DNA of 64,000 bases, from contig NZ_JABAOB010000002.1 in NCBI RefSeq assembly GCF_012726295.1, positions 744,001-808,000 of the forward strand, given 5' to 3'. A program made the translations under genes and the position numbers. Source of the DNA: Chitinophaga sp. Ak27 (GTDB taxonomy: Bacteria; Bacteroidota; Bacteroidia; Chitinophagales; Chitinophagaceae). Below, piece by piece: positions 44,745 to 53,277 of this stretch. The notes under the pieces were generated by a model, which was not told the origin of the DNA, did no database searches, and saw only the letters and a program-made list of their open reading frames with translations. The stretch's first letter is position 1, and each line of letters starts with the position of its first letter.

Positions 44745-47161
44745 TGAACGCGCGATCTTTCGTCTTCGTTACCGGTATTGCCGGTAGTAACTTTGTGTTC
44801 GCTGCGGCCAAATTTATAGCTGACACTGAGCAGCAGGAACCTGTTTAGCTGAAAATTGGTAAACTGTTGTGGAATACCGTTAATGGTAGATCGCATGGCG
44901 ACAGCACTGCTGCGGAAAAGATCGTTCATCGTCAGCGCCAGGTCTAACTGTTTTTTTAACAGCGAAGCCCGTACGCCCAGGTCCAGTTTATAGTAGGCAT
45001 TTGTTTTACCAATATGGTCTATTTCAGGGAACTGGTACCAGCAGTTCACGGCAGCAGCAAAGGTCTTGTCTTTGTTTAAATAAATATTATTACTGGTCGA
45101 CAGGTAAGCGCTGAATGTACTAATGCTGCTGATGGCAGGTAACAGGGAATGCGCATCGGTATGATAGAGCGTTACCTGGTTGTTGTTATCCCACCAGGAA
45201 AGCGGCGACAGCGCAATACTCTCTGTAATCCCAACGCGATGGGTACGGATAAAGTTTAACGGTATCGTATATACGAGATTGGTGTCTGCACTGGCCATGG
45301 TTACATTATTGAAACCATTGTTGGTGATGTTAAAAAAGACCGAAGTGGAGAACATACTTTTATAGGAGTGCGACAGCTCAAAATTGCTGCTGTACTCTGG
45401 ATTCAGGTAGGGGTTACCTTCACCATAACTGTAAGCGGTATACAACGATTTAAATGGATTCAGGTTCCAGAAGGAAGGCCTGTTTACCCGTTTGCCGAAA
45501 GTAAATGAAAAGCTGTTGTCGGCATTGGCCTGGTACGAGGCCAGCACAGATGGAAACAGGCGAAAATAGTGATGGAGTGTGGTTTGTTGTATGGTATAAG
45601 AATATCCGTTGGTTTGCGTTAACTCTCCTCTCAATCCCGCTTCAAATTTCCACTTATCAATTTCTTTGTTCGCGTTAACGTAGGCTGCCTGGGTATTTTC
45701 ACGATAATCGAATTCGTTGCTCAGGTTAGGGTCATAGATTTTTTCATCTGCCATATTTTTCCTGTAGTAAAATGCGTTACTGTAGTTGTCGATGAAGCTC
45801 AGTTTGGCGCCGAACCCTATCCTGGCAAAGGTGGTAGGCATTTCTACATCTGCTTTGAAGGTGTAAATATTAATATTTTGCTTATTGTCGTCATAGTAGC
45901 GGGTGGTGCCCACAGCATGTTCGAGGTCATCTCCCAGGTAATTATTCGTTTCGAAATTTGATCTGTCGGTACGATAGTAATTGAAGTAGTCAGCATTCAG
46001 CAACAGCTTGCGGCCAGTAGAATCAAAGTGTATTACCGAATGCAGGTTGATAGCATTGCTCAGCGCTACCGGATGGTAGGTAGCATATGTTTGCATCAGC
46101 GAATCCAGTTTGCCCGTACGCTTGTTATACACGGGATTATATACATGATCGGAGCCGTCATAAATATTTTTGCCTCCCTGGTAGTTGATACCGATGCTGG
46201 ATTGATGGCCCAGCTTATAATCCACACCTGCTACTACGTTTATGTTGTTGTAGGTGTAGTTGCCGGTATCGGCCTGTTGCCATTTTTGTTTGGGATAATC
46301 AATAGTGGTTTCGAAGCCTTCCAGGTGATGGTCCTGGTCTATGTTGATGCTGCCATATGCCGACCACCGGGTGGTATTATAGTTCAGTACTGCGCTGGCA
46401 TTTAATGCTTCATAATTGCTGGTACCAAAGGCTGCTGCCGGGCTATGAAACCAGCGTTTAGCGTTGGCCTGTATATTACCGGAGTATCCCTGTTGTTTAC
46501 TTTGTTTCGTGGAGATGTTGATCAACCCGGCGTTTCCGTCTGCCTCATAATTGGCCCCGGGGTTTTTCAGCAATTCAATTTTAGTGACCTGGTTGGCCGA
46601 CAGTGATTTCAGGTAGCGCATGAGGTCTAATCCCGACAACTGGAGCAGGCGTCCGTTGACCATTACTTTTACGGCGCCTTTTCCCGCCAGGCTGATCTCG
46701 TTATCATTTACGCGTACTCCCGGAATTTTGCCAATGGTAGTAAGTATATCGGCGCCGGTGGCGGTAATGTTGGAAGATATGTTATATACCAGTTTATCTG
46801 CCTGGTCGTTGATAGCCGGCCTGGCCGCGTTGACGGCCACTTCGCCCAATTGAACGCGGTCTGTTTTCAACTGTAGAACAATGCTGGTGTCTTTATAGAT
46901 AGGCAGTTCCAATACGAGTGGAGTATAACCCATCATCGCTGCAGATAGCTGCCAGCTCCCTGCGCGAAGGCCGCTAAAGCGGAAATACCCGATGCTGTCA
47001 GTCATGGTCACCTGTTGCCGTGAAGCGCCAGTAGATTGTAGTGTAAGAGTCACAGATGGAATGGGCGTATGTTGTTCACTGTATATTGTTCCTGTTAGCG
47101 TTTGAGCGCTGCTGCTGCCATACAGAAAGGTTAACAGCAGCAATAAAAAAGAGCTTTTCAA
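44741..47161 (-). CDS. TonB-linked outer-membrane beta-barrel family protein
   Basis: 806 residues. Signal peptide ending GSSSAQ, a carboxypeptidase-regulatory-like domain (LTGTIYSEQHTPIPSVTLTL), a plug (VNDNEISLAGKGAVKVMVNG, then LLQLSGLDLMRYLKSL), and a large C-terminal barrel typical of the outer-membrane beta-barrel family (RVNRPSFWNLNPFKSLYTAY). It differs from SusC receptors by the lack of the SusC plug signature and has no SusD partner. Ligand unknown. Confidence 0.9.
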   Translation of the reverse strand: MKSSFLLLLLTFLYGSSSAQTLTGTIYSEQHTPIPSVTLTLQSTGASRQQVTMTDSIGYFRFSGLRAGSWQLSAAMMGYTPLVLELPIYKDTSIVLQLKTDRVQLGEVAVNAARPAINDQADKLVYNISSNITATGADILTTIGKIPGVRVNDNEISLAGKGAVKVMVNGRLLQLSGLDLMRYLKSLSANQVTKIELLKNPGANYEADGNAGLINISTKQSKQQGYSGNIQANAKRWFHSPAAAFGTSNYEALNASAVLNYNTTRWSAYGSINIDQDHHLEGFETTIDYPKQKWQQADTGNYTYNNINVVAGVDYKLGHQSSIGINYQGGKNIYDGSDHVYNPVYNKRTGKLDSLMQTYATYHPVALSNAINLHSVIHFDSTGRKLLLNADYFNYYRTDRSNFETNNYLGDDLEHAVGTTRYYDDNKQNINIYTFKADVEMPTTFARIGFGAKLSFIDNYSNAFYYRKNMADEKIYDPNLSNEFDYRENTQAAYVNANKEIDKWKFEAGLRGELTQTNGYSYTIQQTTLHHYFRLFPSVLASYQANADNSFSFTFGKRVNRPSFWNLNPFKSLYTAYSYGEGNPYLNPEYSSNFELSHSYKSMFSTSVFFNITNNGFNNVTMASADTNLVYTIPLNFIRTHRVGITESIALSPLSWWDNNNQVTLYHTDAHSLLPAISSISTFSAYLSTSNNIYLNKDKTFAAAVNCWYQFPEIDHIGKTNAYYKLDLGVRASLLKKQLDLALTMNDLFRSSAVAMRSTINGIPQQFTNFQLNRFLLLSVSYKFGRSEHKVTTGNTGNEDERSRVH

Positions 47162-47557
47162 ATATTATAAAGTTTATTATTTAGTTGATGTACGACAGGT
47201 CAAGATAATAAATAAAATCATTGTTGTCAGGTAAGAATAGGTGTTTTTTAAGTCAAGAAAATTTAACGCATAAACGATTTTGATTGACTTAGCTAGTCCG
47301 TAGCTATCTGTTAACGGTGTTCAAATTTCAAGCTCCCGTAATTTACCGGATGATCTATATGATTGCATCTCGTCATTTGAAAACCCAGTCTTTATATGTA
47401 GACCTATATAAATATAGTTATTATATATGTGTTGGTGCGCTATTGATTCTATTAACTTAGCGCCAAGTTTGTCACCCGTGTATTGGCCCTATTAAGTTTG
47501 TTATGTATTGTATGTAGTATTATTTAAACTCCAATAATGACCCTAAATTTTTTCTCC
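47162..47557. other. 396-bp intergenic region
   Basis: Divergent spacer, very AT-rich between 47385 and 47440. It holds the promoter at 47468-47500 for the downstream gene; no other gene or hairpin is evident. Confidence 0.6.
47468..47500 (+). promoter_or_regulatory. Promoter of the AT-rich lipoprotein gene
   Basis: TTTG (47468-47471), 21 bp, TAAGTTTG (47493-47500). Both boxes match the Bacteroidota vegetative promoter exactly. It is 57 bp before the ATG at 47558. Confidence 0.6.
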
Positions 47558-48799
47558 ATGAAAAGAAAAGTAATCCCAGCAATACTATTAGGTATTGTAC
47601 TGCTAATTGCCTCCTGTCTGAAACACAATGGTTCCGGATCAGACATCCCTGAAAAAGACCTGATTTCAGAAGCAAAGAATTATTACATTTTTGATGTCTC
47701 AATTACCGAGGCTAAGGGGGCAGCTATGACGGGTAGCAAACATCACTATATTCAGAAAGCACCAGATTGGGACCGTGCTACCGTAGAGAAACTCAATTCC
47801 ATAAACACAGTAGTTGTTCCAATTAGCTATTTAGACACTGCACTCACAGTAAACACGATCAATGCTGATAGTAGAAATCCATTAGGTAGGCTTTCCTACC
47901 TTTTAGTATACCGGGATCCCAAAAGAAATAATCAGCTTACATCCGAGGTCATGTATACGATACCGGATGCTTTGAGCAAACCTAATAGTTTTAGTGGGAC
48001 ATCAATTATCGAACAGTGGGATGGTACAATACTAAGAGGTTACCGGCATTCTAGTGGGAAAGTAACGCCCATGTCCATTGAGATAGGCGAAAAGTCATCT
48101 CTTGCCAAAATGACTACTGTTTGTGAAACGACAGATTGGTACGTCTGTGTTACAGTCGGAAACTCCCAGGAATACTGCGATTACCGGAACACCACAACTC
48201 ACTGTATTCAAATTGATGATGGCAACGGCGTTCCTTCCTCCGGCGATCCGGGAGGAGGAGTGCCTTCAACAGGTAGTGGTAGAATAGGACCGGATGGATC
48301 AGTCATTCCGGGAACTGGCGGTACGGGTGACAGACCTGTAAGGGTACCCGCAGAGCCTGTTGGACCAATGGATATCTGTCCACAGTCATTTAACTTTACA
48401 AAAGCCGTGGCATTGGATGAAAAAGGTTTTGGAGGGTGGCAAATTGCTGCTGTGGCAGGATTACATATAACTTTGCTGGATACCAGAGGTGAAGCAATGT
48501 TAATTTCGCCTGGGCCGATTATTTATTTTGGGCTTCCGATTGTAAGAAAAAATGGAGAATTTTATTCAAAAGAACGCGCTGCGGAAATTGCTCACGACAT
48601 TGATGAAAAGGCAATACAGACGCTTATGGATTATTATCATAGTGGTGTGCCGGTTGACTTTGAAGGGTTGAATGCTCAATACAGAAAGACTTTGAATACA
48701 GAAGCGGAAAAGTATGGGGGAAGAGCAACCTTAACTCCGGGCATAGGAGGCTTACCGACAATGACACCTACTGTTGCAAAATATTACGGTTGTAAGTAA
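47558..48799 (+). CDS. Lipoprotein with Gly/Pro-rich linker and unknown C-terminal domain
   Basis: 413 residues from the ATG at 47558 (MKRKVIPAILLGIVLLIASC, Cys20 in the lipobox); an ATG at 47537 precedes the signal peptide. An N-terminal domain of ~190 residues ends in a four-Cys segment (CETTDWYVC and EYCDYRNTTTHC), followed by a Gly/Pro/Ser-rich linker of about 60 residues (residues ~220-280) and a ~140-residue C-terminal domain (VALDEKGFGGWQIAAVAGLH, EIAHDIDEKAIQTLMDYYHS). I recognise neither domain. The layout of export signal, linker and C-terminal domain is like that of some surface effectors. Base use is more AT-rich than its neighbours. Confidence 0.8.
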   Translation: MKRKVIPAILLGIVLLIASCLKHNGSGSDIPEKDLISEAKNYYIFDVSITEAKGAAMTGSKHHYIQKAPDWDRATVEKLNSINTVVVPISYLDTALTVNTINADSRNPLGRLSYLLVYRDPKRNNQLTSEVMYTIPDALSKPNSFSGTSIIEQWDGTILRGYRHSSGKVTPMSIEIGEKSSLAKMTTVCETTDWYVCVTVGNSQEYCDYRNTTTHCIQIDDGNGVPSSGDPGGGVPSTGSGRIGPDGSVIPGTGGTGDRPVRVPAEPVGPMDICPQSFNFTKAVALDEKGFGGWQIAAVAGLHITLLDTRGEAMLISPGPIIYFGLPIVRKNGEFYSKERAAEIAHDIDEKAIQTLMDYYHSGVPVDFEGLNAQYRKTLNTEAEKYGGRATLTPGIGGLPTMTPTVAKYYGCK

Positions 48800-48806
48800 T
48801 AATGAT

Positions 48807-48832
48807 AAGGGCAGTAATTCGGCTGCCCTTTT
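48807..48832 (+). terminator. Hairpin between the AT-rich gene pair
   Basis: AAGGGCAG (48807-48814), 8-base loop, CTGCCCTT (48823-48830) and a T run. It lies between the lipoprotein and the next gene, so the second gene may be expressed less or by its own promoter. Confidence 0.85.
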
Positions 48833-48858
48833 AGTTTTCTTATCATATTTGCAGTATT

Positions 48859-49419
48859 ATGTCGAAATTTCAAATAGTATTATTATCACTACTTCTTTAT
48901 TTTATGACAGGTCACGCACAAATCACCTCCCAGGGATTTGATTCCATAAAATTAAATAGCAATATTTATGAATATATGGATGTCACTCCATTTCAAAAAT
49001 TCCAGGACCAGAATTTATTTAGTGTGGAGACTCCTGATGAATTTTATAATATAGGCCTTCCCATTAGTAAAGACACTGTACTTGATATTAAGTACATTTT
49101 TGCTCAAACTGACGCGGACGGTCAGATTAAGCGACTGACGCTGTTCATTGATGATAGTAAGAATAATGCACTGGCATTACTAAAACAGATATTTGGCAAT
49201 GAACATACTACTGCCCAATCTTCATTGGGAAAAGCCTATGGTAACATTTTCTATGGTTGGGTAACTCCTGACAAAACAGTTATTATAATGGCGAAAACTG
49301 ATAAGATCAATAAGAATCTTGGTGTTCCAGTTACATCTGTTGCCATTGCAAAACAATCTGACTTACTGAAAATTGCAGGAAATAATATTCATTTAAAACT
49401 TCCTGAATTATTATTCTAA
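48859..49419 (+). CDS. Exported protein of unknown function
   Basis: 186 residues with a signal peptide ending at FMTGHAQ and no lipobox. The mature part is mixed alpha/beta, with LKQIFGNEHTTAQSSLGKAY and FYGWVTPDKTVIIMAK; I recognise no family. The gene is distinctly AT-rich compared with the surrounding DNA. It follows the lipoprotein gene after 59 bp and a terminator-like hairpin. Periplasmic location is likely. Confidence 0.75.
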   Translation: MSKFQIVLLSLLLYFMTGHAQITSQGFDSIKLNSNIYEYMDVTPFQKFQDQNLFSVETPDEFYNIGLPISKDTVLDIKYIFAQTDADGQIKRLTLFIDDSKNNALALLKQIFGNEHTTAQSSLGKAYGNIFYGWVTPDKTVIIMAKTDKINKNLGVPVTSVAIAKQSDLLKIAGNNIHLKLPELLF

Positions 49420-49569
49420 TATGGCAATATCCGGGTAAAAATATGAGTTTAAGTCATAGCGGATGAAAGGGAGCTGCTTGATAAGAAAACCAGCCATCGT
49501 TTACCGAAATCAATGATTTTTTACAATTCCCCGCCTGGCGGGGAAAGTACTTTTGTGAAAATAAATCGC

Positions 49570-50424
49570 ATGATACCAGTACCAGCCCGGGTATACCTGC
49601 TGTCAGCATGTTTGCTCTTCACAGGTATCTCCAATGCGCAAACCATTCGTAAAAAACATTTCACAAAACAGGTAAACACGACTATCATGGAAGCAAATAA
49701 GCAAGTGATCAAAGAATTGTATGAAAAAGCATTGAATCAGCAACAAACGCAGTTGTTACCCTCCTATATCTCCGATGATTATACAGGTGTGCGTGGAGGG
49801 ACAGGTGCGGCCGGATTTCAGACACCCATCGCGATACTGCGGGCAGCTTTTCCGGATATACATTACCAGCTGGAAGACTTGCTGGCAGAGGGTGATAAAG
49901 TAATGGTCCGTTGGAAATGGACTGGTACACATACGGGTACCTACCTGCACCTGGCACCCACCGGAAAGGTAGTCACCAACGACGGCATGGCTATTTACCA
50001 GCTGCGTAACGGCAAAGTCAGCCATGCGGAAATATTAACAGATCGCCTGGGCTTCCTGCAGGCGTTGCAGGTATTACCGCCCGTGCTGCCGTCGCCACCG
50101 CATCCCCAACAGGTAGCATTTATCGATAAATTCCTGGTACCGGCTGCGGCCATTGCCGCCTTCCGGGAAAGAACCGGTATTAACCGGCGCATGATTAAAA
50201 CCCTGCCTGGATTTATCAGCGATGCAGCGTACGAGTATACGGATGACAAGGGCAATTTGATTTGTGTGACCGTAGCGCAATGGGAAAGCCGTGAAGCATT
50301 GGCACAAGCGAAAACCAGTGTACAGGCCAGCTACCAGGCCAGTGGGTTTAACATGGCTGCATTTTTACAGGAAACAGGAATTGTGGCCGATCGCGGGGTG
50401 TATATGGGAATGGACAATCAGTGA
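49570..50424 (+). CDS. Exported SnoaL-like / ABM two-domain protein
   Basis: 284 residues from the ATG at 49570 (MIPVPARVYLLSACLLFTGI, signal peptide); an ATG at 49513 adds 19 residues before it. Residues ~45-165 form a SnoaL-like ester-cyclase domain (VIKELYEKALNQQQTQLLPS, then VMVRWKWTGTHTGTYL), and ~180-280 an ABM-type ferredoxin fold (IDKFLVPAAAIAAFRERTGI, CVTVAQWESREALAQAKT). The fusion may be an exported enzyme or a binding protein. Its stop is adjacent to the stop of the convergent LodB-like gene. Confidence 0.85.
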   Translation: MIPVPARVYLLSACLLFTGISNAQTIRKKHFTKQVNTTIMEANKQVIKELYEKALNQQQTQLLPSYISDDYTGVRGGTGAAGFQTPIAILRAAFPDIHYQLEDLLAEGDKVMVRWKWTGTHTGTYLHLAPTGKVVTNDGMAIYQLRNGKVSHAEILTDRLGFLQALQVLPPVLPSPPHPQQVAFIDKFLVPAAAIAAFRERTGINRRMIKTLPGFISDAAYEYTDDKGNLICVTVAQWESREALAQAKTSVQASYQASGFNMAAFLQETGIVADRGVYMGMDNQ

Positions 50425-51879
50425 TCACTGCGGGCACAGGATTTCCTTATCCCATAGGAACACCGCCATTTTAGCGGCCAGCGAGAAAGGGAGCTGTTTA
50501 CTCCACGTGGTTACCAGCATGCCAAAAGACGACATGCCGGGTACCATTAGTAATAGCGGGTAAATTTCTACTGCGTCGAGGAAGGCAATATCTCTTTGCA
50601 GGTTAGGATGGCGGATAGCGGTTTTTAATTGCAGGCAATCATTTACCACACAAGACGTGGTAACATATTTTATGGCCGGGGAGAGCTGAATGCTTCCCGG
50701 CCATAATTTTAGCAGGTTTGGAGGTGGGTTGTCTCCTTCCGCCGGGGACGGCGACGGGGCAGTGGTTTGTTGCAGGGCATCTGACAGTTGTTGTGAAAAG
50801 GGGGTTGTTGTAATTTTTTCGGGGAGATAGGGAACGGACCGGTCTTTCCAGAAAGCGTGCATCACGCCGGGCCAGCCCTTTGCATAATACTGCCGGGTCC
50901 ATTGGGTATGATGTACTACTGATTCCAGTAACTTTTCCTCGTAAAATTGTTGTGCCATGGCTGCGTCACCGCCTTTCAGTACCGTGTTAATGGCAATCGC
51001 TGCCTGTAGGGAAAAACGCATGGCTTTTTCTACACCGGTAGATGATAAGGGGTCTATCGCGAAAGCTGCCTCGCCCAGTTGTAACCAATCGTTTCGCCAG
51101 GGCTGTATATGTGCATAAGCAGTAACGGGGCAGGATTGCGGGCGCTCCGGCGATGCAGGCGCCTGAAATAATTTTGTTTGGCGAAGCAGCTGTTGATATA
51201 CTATCGCGGCCGGTTGTTGTTGCAGGCTATCCGGGTCTACAAATGCCATTACCCGGTATTGATTATCGCCCGTTGGCGCGCCCCATAACCAACCCCTGGC
51301 AATGGCCTCTACGCAGGTGGCGGCTGGCATTTGACTGGCGTCGATGTGCGCCCATAACGCTACCATGGGCGGCGCCGTTATTAATTTTTCAGATTGGGTA
51401 ATGCCTTGTCTGCCACGGGCATCGAGCACAAGCCGGCTATGTACTGTTATGCGGCGTTCGGGGAGTCGGACTTGTATTTCCCAATGCTGCGCATGGCGAA
51501 TACTTTTTTCATAACGTGCCGGTTGCAACAAGTGCAGGCCGCGCGCCACGGCCAGTTCCAGCAGGTCTTTGTCGAACAGTCCCCGGTTTACCATTACGCC
51601 ATGTCCCCGGAGCTGAGGCGTTAGTTGAAAAGGTGTGGTGGATTCCCAGATGACCTGGGCGGGCAGCTGATGTTGACAATGGGGTTGTTGCAATAGATGC
51701 GTAGCGTCGAGGTAATCGAAAAGGTTGTGAATACCCGGCGATAGCGATTCCCCCACCTGGTGACGGGGAAAAGCGGCGCTCTCAATCAGGGCTACACGAT
51801 ATCCCAGCGCCAGCAGCCGCAGTGCGGCACAGGTGCCCGCCGGTCCGGCGCCCAGGATAAGAATATCGAAGCTATCCAT
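50425..51879 (-). CDS. LodB-like FAD-dependent maturase of a quinoprotein
   Basis: 484 residues. FAD-binding GAGPAG at residues 10-15, the segment RHQVGESLSP typical of flavoprotein halogenase/monooxygenase relatives, and the second FAD motif LQLGEAAFAIDPLSSTGVEK. In LodA/LodB and GoxA/GoxB pairs the flavoprotein hydroxylates a Trp of the partner during cysteine tryptophylquinone formation; QhpG does the same for QHNDH. It is the last gene of the operon, 12 bp after the radical SAM gene. The halogenase WxWxIP motif is only partly present (GWLWGAP), and no halogenase substrate genes are nearby, but a halogenase cannot be formally excluded. Confidence 0.82.
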   Translation of the reverse strand: MDSFDILILGAGPAGTCAALRLLALGYRVALIESAAFPRHQVGESLSPGIHNLFDYLDATHLLQQPHCQHQLPAQVIWESTTPFQLTPQLRGHGVMVNRGLFDKDLLELAVARGLHLLQPARYEKSIRHAQHWEIQVRLPERRITVHSRLVLDARGRQGITQSEKLITAPPMVALWAHIDASQMPAATCVEAIARGWLWGAPTGDNQYRVMAFVDPDSLQQQPAAIVYQQLLRQTKLFQAPASPERPQSCPVTAYAHIQPWRNDWLQLGEAAFAIDPLSSTGVEKAMRFSLQAAIAINTVLKGGDAAMAQQFYEEKLLESVVHHTQWTRQYYAKGWPGVMHAFWKDRSVPYLPEKITTTPFSQQLSDALQQTTAPSPSPAEGDNPPPNLLKLWPGSIQLSPAIKYVTTSCVVNDCLQLKTAIRHPNLQRDIAFLDAVEIYPLLLMVPGMSSFGMLVTTWSKQLPFSLAAKMAVFLWDKEILCPQ

Positions 51880-51891
51880 TTGTGCGGTTGT

Positions 51892-53277
51892 TTACATAAA
51901 CCAATCCGGGGCAAGGCGGCTCAGGCGTTCATGTGCCTGTAAGGTGTAGTGTAGCCATCCACGGATATAATCACAGGCATGCCGTCCCTTTTCAAGTACC
52001 TCGTGGTGGCATCCGCCTCCACATAGGTATTGCGCCCAGCAGCTGCTGCAGGGCGTTTGCTGGTGTACATGCCGGGATGCCAGCCAGTTGTTTTGCAGGG
52101 TGCTGTCTACGCCGTCGTAGATATTTCCCATGCTGCCGGCAGGTTCATTCACGAAGCGGTGACAGGCAAATAATCCACCGTCGGCAGATACGCCCATATA
52201 TCCTGCGCCTGCTCCGCAAGGGTATGGCCGGTGGGTATTTTTACCAATTTCCTTCAGGGCATTAATCATGTTGAGAAACGGAAACCGCTTGCCCTGCAGC
52301 ACGTGTTGTTCAAACAGGAGGCCGCAGGCAATCATGTTTTCCAGCATCATTTTCAGGTCTTCCTTCGTCATTTCGTCGCGGCCGTTAGCTGCGCGCAGCA
52401 GGGGAGAGAAGCCTACGCTGTGAAAGCCCATATTGACAAATTCCAGTAAGGTGTCACCCAGGTCGTTTTGCCCCGGCGTTACCGTTACCCGGGCCGATAC
52501 CTGCATTTGTTGCTGGATACGGAGCAAGGGCTGTATTTTTTCAATGATGTGCTGATAGGTACCGGCGCCGTTTTTAAAGGGACGTTGCCGGTCGTGTTGG
52601 ACGCCGATGCCATCGAGACTCACCGTTACTGCAAAGCCATAGGTTTCAAAGAAGGTGGCGTCGTCAGGTTTCACTAAAGTGCCGTTGGTGGTAATAGAAA
52701 AATGAACCGGTATGTTTTTGCGAGCGCCCGCTTCCGCTGCATAGATGGTGGCCTCCCGAAGTGCGGGGCGGTTGATGAGCGGTTCGCCTCCCAGGAAGGT
52801 TACCTGCACTTTCCGGCCGGGTTCCGCATTGTTTAACAGTAGGTCGATCGATTTTTTAGCAGTATCCAGCTGCATGTTTTTAGCGGGCCCGCCAAAGTCG
52901 CCCTGGTCGGCGTAACAGTAGGTACAGCCCATGTTGCATTTCTGTGCAATGGCCAGCGACAAGGCGTGTACAGGGGGATCCTGCAAAGGCGTGTCGTCGA
53001 TCGCCGGCGGCATATGGAGTCCCATGGCTACCAGTTCACGATGAATGGCAGATTCATCACCCAGCTGTATGAGTTGCTGCAGATGTGCAGCCGTTGTATC
53101 GGCAATCTTGTAATAGCGGCTGCCATTGCTCACAAAGAGCCGGGTGTGATCTGCGCCGGGAACCAGGTGTATTTGAGAAGAGCCAAGCAAAGATTGCTTG
53201 GCTACTTCCGATGCCAGTCGACTGGCCACAAGGTGGATGGACTGCCTGGCTATGTCTGAGGGAAAAGAAGGTGTCAT
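51892..53277 (-). CDS. Radical SAM / SPASM peptide-modifying enzyme
   Basis: 461 residues. The radical SAM cluster is CNMGCTYC (Cys114, Cys118, Cys121), preceded by a ~110-residue N-terminal domain. The C-terminal SPASM region has CGAGAGYMGVSADGGLFAC and CSSCWAQYLCGGGC for auxiliary iron-sulfur clusters. Length and layout are like QhpD (PeaB), which makes Cys-to-Asp/Glu thioether links in the QHNDH small subunit, and like sulfatase-maturating enzymes. The start ATG overlaps the lodA-like stop in an ATGA, so the two are translated together. I infer that it modifies the LodA-like or the ferritin-like protein. Confidence 0.9.
   Translation of the reverse strand: MTPSFPSDIARQSIHLVASRLASEVAKQSLLGSSQIHLVPGADHTRLFVSNGSRYYKIADTTAAHLQQLIQLGDESAIHRELVAMGLHMPPAIDDTPLQDPPVHALSLAIAQKCNMGCTYCYADQGDFGGPAKNMQLDTAKKSIDLLLNNAEPGRKVQVTFLGGEPLINRPALREATIYAAEAGARKNIPVHFSITTNGTLVKPDDATFFETYGFAVTVSLDGIGVQHDRQRPFKNGAGTYQHIIEKIQPLLRIQQQMQVSARVTVTPGQNDLGDTLLEFVNMGFHSVGFSPLLRAANGRDEMTKEDLKMMLENMIACGLLFEQHVLQGKRFPFLNMINALKEIGKNTHRPYPCGAGAGYMGVSADGGLFACHRFVNEPAGSMGNIYDGVDSTLQNNWLASRHVHQQTPCSSCWAQYLCGGGCHHEVLEKGRHACDYIRGWLHYTLQAHERLSRLAPDWFM

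Noticed and set aside
50425-51879. Reading the flavoprotein as a tryptophan halogenase
   Set aside because: The GESLSP and partial WLWGAP motifs look halogenase-like, but the WxWxIP motif is incomplete and the neighbouring LodA-like gene points to a LodB-type role. Not excluded outright.
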